Position numbers and translations under genes: made by a program. Under the pieces are notes generated by a model. The model was not told the origin of the DNA, ran no database searches, and saw nothing but the letters and a program-made list of their open reading frames with translations. From Chaetoceros tenuissimus (lineage: Eukaryota; Bacillariophyta; Thalassiosirophyceae; Chaetocerotales; Chaetocerotaceae), in contig BLLK01000019.1 in assembly GCA_021927905.1 (NCBI GenBank), positions 1,488,001 through 1,552,000 of the forward strand: 64,000 nucleotides of DNA. Direction: 5' to 3'. Shown piece by piece: positions 58,601 to 64,000 of this stretch; position 1 is the first letter of the stretch, and the number at the start of each line of letters is the position of its first letter.

Positions 58601-58846
58601 AAGATGAAGAAGATTGAAACATTAGAAGAAAAGATGGAAGAATTGCGCATGGAAGATGCAGAAATGCGCAAGGAGGATAATAGAAAGATGGAAGAAATGC
58701 GCAAGGAGGATGCAAGAGCATTGAAAGAGATGCAACAAAAGGAACACGAAGAAATAAAGGAAGTATTTATGGCATCGATTGCAATCATTGTAGGAACCAT
58801 ACTCATGGTTGGAGGAGCAATGTTTATATACTTTCGTAGATCATAA
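34681..58846 (+). CDS. Giant multidomain secreted/membrane-anchored protein, 25 exons, about 7,140 residues
   Basis: Exons: 34681-34773, 35350-35574, 35713-36223, 36302-36315, 36585-38033, 38117-39691, 39775-41508, 41621-41707, 41800-42576, 42669-44598, 44688-44719, 44811-44867, 44962-46233, 46311-47583, 47666-49724, 49793-49922, 50038-50066, 50159-50230, 50322-54039, 54120-54934, 55019-55145, 55218-55672, 55734-56405, 56467-57466, 57531-58846. Every intron is GT-AG and phases match, except one base missing in the A-run at 49018-49029. Order: signal peptide (MIVKQAILTVLLASSHCNA), RKL motif (residues 35-37), Ser/Gly/Lys-rich region, ConA-like modules (exons 5, 6 and two in 15), ten Cys modules ending ACC-C (exons 6, 7, 10), five QCHDIEL/CGVDTLKIP-type modules (7, 9, 10, 13, 15), F5/8C-like region (14), kringle and trefoil-like segments (19), regulatory-like beta folds with ILRDPPGG (19-22), coiled coil and one membrane helix ending YFRRS (25). 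A cell-surface or wall scaffold role is inferred. Exon 4 is the least certain exon. Confidence 0.82.
35350..36223 (+). other. N-terminal Ser/Gly/Lys-rich region of the giant protein
   Basis: Exons 2-3 begin GFARKLRGGGMNSQ and continue with biased sequence: GFGGVGLGLERDSGSKNEKG, KKKKSASAASS, STDIKTSSSSDNGRSKG. Composition is close to silaffin-type proteins, and RKL is placed as in the two small genes at 23-25 kb. Confidence 0.65.
38117..41508 (+). other. Cys-rich ACC-C modules with PT-rich linkers (exons 6-7)
   Basis: Two alternating module types. One is SWYVSGSSKYRGMRCQDFSN with DAWCDTIM and EACCVCGG; the other is SWYLDEDTGLGCESITEDMC with FGDYVYNEKSLKDACCVCGG. They are joined by linkers such as APTNAPTVSQMPTAPTAQPT. 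Six lie here (two in exon 6, four in exon 7) and four more in exon 10. The W...C...ACC-CGG pattern is common in diatom extracellular proteins. Confidence 0.75.
41651..43336 (+). repeat. 869-base tandem duplication containing a complete exon plus intron
   Basis: Unit 1 starts at TCCGACTCTTTGCGCC (41651) and the same words restart at 42520, an offset of 869 that persists to about 43336. The offset equals exon 9 (777) plus its following intron (92). Exonic identity is near complete over some 600 bases; the intron and the first codons of exons 9 and 10 differ more. Confidence 0.93.
44599..44961 (+). other. Micro-exon linker cassette 1 (exons 10 end to 13 start)
   Basis: Exon 10 ends after SSNRRLDSSVGATL (phase 1). 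Then come a 32-base micro-exon encoding ELDVESSEEK, a 57-base exon ending GKRSLS, and a module starting TYSEYQITTHTW. The same architecture recurs at 49923-50321. Confidence 0.75.
49018..49029 (+). other. 12-A homopolymer that breaks the frame of exon 15
   Basis: Upstream frame reads EYSIRANF then Lys codons and stops at 49047. The frame continuing the module (VMVPFGSFEFEMDEKYYLEG) is offset by one base. Thirteen A residues would keep the frame. The flanking sequence on both sides is fully module-like, so an assembly error or recent indel is more likely than decay. Confidence 0.8.
49923..50321 (+). other. Micro-exon linker cassette 2 (exons 16 end to 19 start)
   Basis: Exon 16 (SSGRRLSLESSDYEM, ending phase 1) is followed by a 29-base micro-exon (VDVAEGSEEK), a 72-base exon ending DGNRRLA and a module starting AYSTWSENSIKPGTW. 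This parallels cassette 1 in phase, exon size and RRL motifs. A TACTAAC branch site lies near 50285. Confidence 0.75.
50954..51206 (+). other. Kringle domain in the giant protein
   Basis: Reads CTLDDKQRDYRGNISQAGPD, then CQKWYFH, LKENYCRNPDNSEKAWCYTW and KKFCNVPRC. These match the kringle order YRG...C-x-W...NYCRNPD...WCYT...FC-x-V-x-x-C. Two extra Cys (SCGLVKENC) lie before NYCRNPD. It sits at about residues 4,651-4,735. Confidence 0.85.
58500..58846 (+). other. C-terminal coiled coil and membrane anchor of the giant protein
   Basis: About 80 charged residues with heptad-like Met/Leu/Ile spacing and repeats of MRKEDNRKMEE/MRKEDARALKE type precede one helix (MASIAIIVGTILMVGGAMFI) and a four- to five-residue basic tail. 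This predicts a type I anchor. Confidence 0.8.
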
Positions 58847-60164
58847 GTACAGTGGAGGAATTGAAAAAGGTTTGGTAGCTTTCCTTGTTTTGATGAAACG
58901 AATGCTATTTAGCAGCTACATATTTTTATCGATAGAAACAACATTCATAAGGAAATGAATTGTAAGTAGATATAACTCATAGTAATGTCAAATCTATTGG
59001 CAAAAATATTATATTTTGCATTCATATTTTCCTTGGCGAATGAACTGGATTGTCTTTTATTGCATTGCTGAGATACCGATTGAAAAATAATTCGGAAAAT
59101 AGAAAGATTCGAAATTGTACATATTCCTACTAAATCAGTGAAAGTGGGACAATGCAACTATTTTTACACGATCGGGAAAGTCGTAACCACGATTTCTAAT
59201 ACTCCGTATTTTGTTAGTACACTCAATACGTACATCTGTTTATTCCAAAAACGACGAAGATCTCATCATGTCTAAGACCTCTGCATAATAGGTACACTTA
59301 GAAATTCAATTCCAATCGAGATGTATGGTACGAGTATCTTCTTCATTCCAGTTCATTTTCATGTCATCAACACAATGGCTTCTTTGAGTTGACTTTGAAG
59401 CTACTATGGATGGGCTACTAGACAAGATACAACTACAAAACCGCCGATTCAAAAAGTAGCCGCTATTGTTTACAAGAACAAGAAGGAGAAGATCCTCTTT
59501 TCAATTTCAAAAACCCAATCTTGGAGATGCTGCATCTCAAGAAGCAATAAACAATAATTGAATGACACGAATCAATTTGCAAGTAGAATAAAGTCAGAGG
59601 AAACAAAAAAAGAAAATAAAGTGTTGGCTATTGCGAATCAATACACATTACTACAAAGCATAATATGAAGTAGAATGATTTACAGTACAATTCGGACTTG
59701 AATAATACTATAACAAAGCAAGGAGGCCAAGGAATCCAATACAGGAGAAGAGAGAGCAGATGACATGAATTAAAATTAGGATCCTTGGGTGAAATAGGTT
59801 CAGGTTGATTTCTTTGCAATGAAGAAAACATTGATTCTGTAATCTTTTGATGGAACCTGTTTCCACATTATTTTCACAAGAATTTCTTGATAGTTCAAAG
59901 ATTTATGAATGGGAAGTTGCCGATTACTTCTCCTACAAATAATGATTCAAAGTGGAAAAGAGACTAGTTCAGAGTCTATTGGAACCGTGCAGCAATACTA
60001 GAAAGATTCCGATCGACAAAAGTTCAGAATTTAAAGGGCTTTAGTTTGAGGTGTGCAAGAGTCCGAATTTATTCGGAATAAAGAAGCTTCAATAGATTTC
60101 AAAGATATCCTAGTTGTGCCCTTGTATTCTTTTCAATGAATCGTAGGCTATTAGATACCAATAA
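58847..60164. other. Intergenic region
   Basis: 3' flank of the giant gene and upstream flank of the broken BAR-PH gene. Scattered short protein-like fragments (for example SSKIYEWEVADYFSY near 59890) could be remnants of upstream exons of the latter, but nothing is firm. Confidence 0.4.
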
Positions 60165-61811
60165 CAAGAAGCGATGAGGTGGAGGTACATAACATCATCA
60201 TACATTACAATGTCGCTGATCCTAAAGAGCGTAGTGAAGAATTCCTAGAGTTGAGATCCTATGAAGCGAAACGTCGCTCCATCTATCTATTCTACGGCTC
60301 TTTATTGGAAAGCGTTCCGTGTAATGATGTCCAAGTCCTATGAAGAAACTGATCGTGCGGAAAATCTCAAAGCATATGGAAACTTTCTTAAATGTGCAGC
60401 GGAGAATAGACTTGGATATGATGGACGTACAGTAGATAAGCGTAGAGGAGAAAGATTAAAAGAGGATAAGGCCAAAAACTATGAGGAACTTGGATCTGGT
60501 GCAATGCTTCTTGGTGTCATTGTCAACTTAGATAGGATAGAGACTGCGACCAGTAACACAAGCAATATTCAATACGATTTGGCTGGATCTACCGTTGCAA
60601 ATCATGGCTCATTCGGAAAGAATATTATGATCCATGAGTTGGTCAATTCGCAAATGGAAATGACAGATGCATTCATTGAGAATGTCAACTTTGTAAAGGA
60701 TAATGCTCTGAAGAAAATGACAGAGTTGAGAAAGGAACTTGAAGGGTCTTGGTGATGCTACCATGCACGAATTAGCAAAGGCAGAGCTAGACGTTCACAA
60801 AACCTGGAGTAAGTAGTGAATCCAACGAATTTAGAAGTTACTTGCGATATTTCTTTCTCACCTATTCATCACGTTCAGAGGCATATTATAGTCTTGCAGC
60901 TCTTCTAAATACCGATCTTGATGCTGCACGAGCAAAGAAAAGCAGGAAATGGAAACTTGAATCCGAATGCTGTTACCAACGTGTGGTTTCTCGAGATGCA
61001 TTATCGTATGGCTGTCACATATCTTACTACTGTTTGGAAAAAGTCATCAAAGGAGCTGACCAATCTTTTTGCTGGCATGAAGAAAATGGAATGTAATAGA
61101 AGATTTCGTCTTCGGGAGCTACTCGTTCTATTTATGGAGCGTTCAAAGAGACTTTGGAATAGTATTCCTCCGCTTTTGACTCCAGTTCTAGATGAAGTAA
61201 ACCAAACTCCTACGGATCTGAAAGAATTTGAAAAGGATGTATCCGAGAAGATTCGTGTAAGGGCTCAGGAATTGCAAAAGAGTGACGAAGTGAATCAGGG
61301 ACCTGGAGCAAAGGATCCAATGAATGGGCCGGGTTTGCAAGGTGTTCCTGAACCAGATGCAGAGTTTGAGCTTCAATCTCCTTTGATGAGCGGACTTATC
61401 TGCAAAGTGGAGGTTATTTATAGAAAATGCGATAAGCTGTTGAGTATGTGGAGACCATGCCTCGCTGTGAAAACTTCCGATAATTACATGCATCTTTTCG
61501 AGATTCCAGCCATTGCCGATGTCAAGATTGGAGATTCGCCAGATGTTGCATTTCAAGCTCTTGTTCCACCAGTGGAAGTACCTACCGAAGATGCTGTTCT
61601 TGAAGGATATGTACCAAATGGTAAAACTTGGTTTGATCACTTGACTCCTGAGGTATCGTTTGACTTGAAGAATTGTTCCATTTCGCTGAATCAAGAAAAG
61701 GGCGGCGCAACTTTTGAAATCACAGAGACTTTAATTTCTGGTCCATTTAGACGTGAGATATCAAGAAAGTACGCTTTGAAATTGAAAGATAGTAAAGACG
61801 TCGTCACATGA
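60165..61811 (+). pseudogene. BAR-PH-like membrane-remodelling gene with several frame breaks
   Basis: Pieces read in order: EVEVHNIIIHYNVADPKER and EEFLELRSYEAKR (60170-60270), STALYWKAFRVMMSKSYEET to TELRKELEG (60285-60745), GDATMHELAKAELDVHKTW (to 60808), an intron (GTAAGT 60809 to TTCAG 60878), AYYSLAALLNTDLDAARAKK, then VTNVWFLEMHYRMAVTYLTT to the stop at 61811. The helical first part resembles a BAR or AH dimer. The end (MSGLICKVEVIYRKCDKLLS, MWRPCLAVKTSDNYMHLFEI) looks like a PH domain, together suggesting a curvature-sensing membrane adaptor. Joining the pieces needs at least three single-base frame changes (near 60270-60285, 60745-60750 and 60940), two of them beside short homopolymers. 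This is either a decaying gene or an assembly with indels. Confidence 0.55.
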
Positions 61812-62034
61812 CTCTCGGCTTTACGTGAGCTTGGAGCAAATTAGGAATCAATACTGTTGGAAGAACATCGAGTAGGTAAACACTTATTGAAACGCTTGGA
61901 TTACGCATGGATAACAAATAAAAATGTCAGTCATCTGTTTAATTATTTCATTTATTCTACTGCTGCTCTCATCTTTTGCGAATAAAGACTCCAACTCTTC
62001 ATTTCGAAAAGAACAATTGATAGGATGGCAAAGC
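61812..62034. other. Short convergent spacer
   Basis: 3' ends of the BAR-PH-like and SANT-like genes face each other here. No feature recognised. Confidence 0.4.
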
Positions 62035-62463
62035 TCAAAGCGTAGCCACTATGTCGTTGTATTTCTTCTGTTCTTGCTTAAGCAAATTGTAATATTTCTG
62101 CTTGAAATGTTCAATTGTATCACTTGGTCTCTCTGTCTTTAATTGTTGAATGCAGCGATGTTTCTCAACAGCTTTCCAATCGATTTGTCCTGTTCTTGTA
62201 TCACTTCTTCTGCTTTCTTTGATTGCAATCAACAATAGCTTGATTTGTCTATCTATCCAATTCTTTCTTCGAATTCTTTTGACTACTCTAGTGTCTAGCT
62301 CAAGTTCGACAGAAGTAGTGTTATTCCATTCCTCTTCTTCAAATGATTGGGATAGATTATCGTCTTCATCTTCGTCTTCCTTGTCAGATGAAGATGGAAG
62401 AAAACTATCATGTCCATCGTCTTCGTCTTCTTCTGACTCATCTTCCGAAGATAGATTATACAT
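62035..62463 (-). CDS. SANT/Myb-like (trihelix-type) DNA-binding protein, 5' end uncertain
   Basis: From the ATG at 62463 the frame encodes 142 residues. A very acidic Ser/Glu/Asp segment (MYNLSSEDESEEDEDDGHDS) is followed by a helical basic domain (RRKNWIDRQIKLLLIAIKES, IDWKAVEKH, then HFKQKYYNLLKQEQKKYND). Trp spacing and helix pattern fit a SANT/Myb-like or trihelix DNA-binding fold. The same frame continues upstream to 62655 but becomes basic and hydrophobic. The neighbouring frame there reads EENENSSEANEDTEISFVRA and NVFLDIRPFPSNNKENEEEE, which fits the downstream composition better. The full gene may therefore run across a frame break near 62464. I annotate only the part I trust. Confidence 0.5.
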   Translation of the reverse strand: MYNLSSEDESEEDEDDGHDSFLPSSSDKEDEDEDDNLSQSFEEEEWNNTTSVELELDTRVVKRIRRKNWIDRQIKLLLIAIKESRRSDTRTGQIDWKAVEKHRCIQQLKTERPSDTIEHFKQKYYNLLKQEQKKYNDIVATL

Positions 62464-62659
62464 CGAACGGGCGCTCTTCCTCTTCCTCATTCTCTTTGTT
62501 ATTGGAAGGGAATGGACGAATGTCAAGAAATACGTTGGGGCCATTGATATTAGCAGTAGCACGAACAAAACTGATCTCTGTATCTTCATTCGCTTCAGAA
62601 GAATTCTCATTCTCCTCTTAAATGACTGTAGAAATCTCATTCTCCATCTCTTCACTGAT

Positions 62660-62718
62660 GCAAATCACAGACTACGAAGTAACTCGATAAGCAAATCACA
62701 GACTACGAAGTAACTCGA
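62660..62718. repeat. 28-base direct repeat
   Basis: GCAAATCACAGACTACGAAG followed by TAACTCGA occurs at 62660-62687 and again at 62691-62718, three bases apart. It lies at the edge of the larger degenerate array. Confidence 0.85.
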
Positions 62719-62759
62719 GGCATTACTTCAATACACTTTCTCATTTCACATGAAGCAGC

Positions 62760-63840
62760 AGCTCGTCGACCTCGTTCACTACCTGAGTAGCTTCAAACTT
62801 ATCCTTTTTCATGTGGACTACAAAGTTACACAACAAGTAGCGACTCTTCGACCTTGTTCACTACCTGATGTTATAGTTCTTGTTGAGTCTTTCATGCGCA
62901 TCTTGAGTGACTGTCCTGGTGATAATACTACTCTTTCTGTTAAACTTTCAACTTCATAATCCGATTTGAGAACGATAGCTTTTTCAGAAGCGATTTTTAT
63001 CTTTGGAAGTAATGCTTCCCTTTGACTATACAATCCAGTTTGAGAACGATAGCTTTTTGCAAAGGCGACCGTGACGATCCTAGCCTCACTCGAGGTAAGA
63101 CTGCTTCTTGATCCTTGCATTACTCGAGGGTTTCCCTCTTCTTGAAGCTATCAGCTGCTTCTTGTGCGACTACTGAGGTAATCATACTTCCCATTAACTG
63201 CATAAACCACTTTGAGAGTAGTAGAGTTTCCACAAGCGACTTTGTAAGATATATCTTACCTCACTTGAGGTTATCCCTCTTCTTGAAGCTATCAGTCGCT
63301 TTTGGAGTGAGTAGGCTTTCCTCGAGGTTCTTCTTCTTCTTGAGGCTATCAGCCGCTTTTGGAGCGACTACTTTGATGTAACGCTTTCCTTGACTATACA
63401 ATCCGGTTTGAGAGTAATAGAGTTTCCAAAAACGACTATTTATGATTATCCTCATCTCACTCAAGGTTATACTTCTTGTTGAGGCATTCAACAATCTCTA
63501 GTTTGACTACTTTTGTAATACTACTTCCCTTTCGCTTTATGATCCGGTTTGAGACCAATAACTTTTTCAGAAGCGACCACGTATAATGATACTCATGGAA
63601 TAATACTTCCCTTTAGCGTTATGATCCTTGGTAGCAATTCTTCCCTTTTTGTTTTATAATGTGTTTTGAGACTTTTACAATTTCCAGAAAGCAACTTTGT
63701 ATTATGAACCTCACATCACTCGAGGTTGCACTTCTTCTAGAGAACTCCAGCTGCATTTGGAGTGAATACTTTGGAGGCAATACTTCCCTTTGACTACATA
63801 ATCCGTTTGAGACTTTCAAATTTTCCAGAATTATATTGAG
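62760..63840. repeat. Degenerate minisatellite, roughly 170-190-base units
   Basis: Recurring blocks in fixed order are CTCACTCGAGGTT, CTTCTTGAAGCTATCAG, CGCTTTTGGAGCGACTACTTT, GTAATACTTCCCTTTGACTA, ATCCGGTTTGAGA and TTTCCAGAAGCGACTTTGTA. About five to six units can be traced, with internal deletions (for example doubling of the CTTCTTGAGGCTATCAG block near 63290-63350). Open frames over it are artefacts of the repeat. The last 160 bases of the window show nothing further. Confidence 0.75.
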
Positions 63841-64000
63841 AGTAATATGGAATGTAGAAGCTACTCAGGAACTGCTGAGGTAGAGATGTGTAGTAGAAAT
63901 ACCTTTTATCTACTTCGTACTCCGTAGGCAAAAGGTAAGTAAGAAGGTACTCAACCTGAGGTACACAAGTCTCTTCCTTTGCAAATATGAAATATGCTTG

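Noticed and set aside
63115-63494. Open frames within the minisatellite
   Set aside because: Generated by the repeat unit; composition and repetition show no independent protein.

Overview
The window looks like nuclear DNA of a diatom, probably a centric one of AT-rich type. I infer this from spliced genes with short GT-AG introns, several predicted plastid proteins whose signal peptide is followed by a Phe (ASAF-like cleavage site), diatom-type Cys modules ending ACCVCGG with PT/PS-rich linkers, and candidate silica-associated proteins. I cannot name the genus.

Layout. 0.3-8.3 kb holds housekeeping and membrane genes: an FSP1/AIFM2-like oxidoreductase, two possibly related small membrane proteins, an Hsp110 with a long first intron, and a seven-helix receptor with an upstream start exon. 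9.0-13.7 kb holds an SGNH/TBL-like enzyme and a DUF4336 protein with a plastid plus Tat-type presequence; inverted copies of a dispersed repeat lie outside them, and a decayed gene fragment lies nearby. 14.3-18.1 kb is a tandem array of three secreted Cys-rich repeat proteins with similar upstream regions. 18.5-22.8 kb holds TRM1, a GNAT enzyme and an Iojap/RsfS protein.

23.4-25.3 kb holds two adjacent same-strand, two-exon secreted genes. One encodes a polyanionic Ser/Asp protein (silacidin-like) and the other a Ser/Lys/Gly/Tyr repeat protein with no acidic residues in its repeats (silaffin-like). In both, exon 1 carries the signal peptide, the intron is phase 0, and an RXL motif lies within the first residues of exon 2. 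25.7-29.5 kb has a truncated tandem copy of a gene 5' end, the intact RluA-type pseudouridine synthase, and a Cys-motif nuclear-type protein. 31.1-32.1 kb is UNC50.

34.7-58.8 kb is one gene that I resolve into 25 exons. All splice phases agree except for one missing base in a 12-A run. It encodes about 7,140 residues: a signal peptide, an RKL motif at the start of exon 2, a Ser/Gly/Lys-rich region, ConA-like modules, ten Cys-rich modules, five copies of a second large module, an F5/8C-like region, a kringle, trefoil-like segments, a coiled coil and one C-terminal membrane helix. It shares the signal-exon/phase-0-intron/RXL design with the two small silica-type genes, so 23-59 kb may be a cell-wall gene neighbourhood. 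That functional link is inference.

60-64 kb holds a BAR-PH gene with several frame breaks, a SANT/Myb-like gene with an uncertain 5' end, and a degenerate minisatellite. Single-base frame breaks at several places in otherwise well-conserved genes mean that residual assembly indels should be considered alongside true decay.
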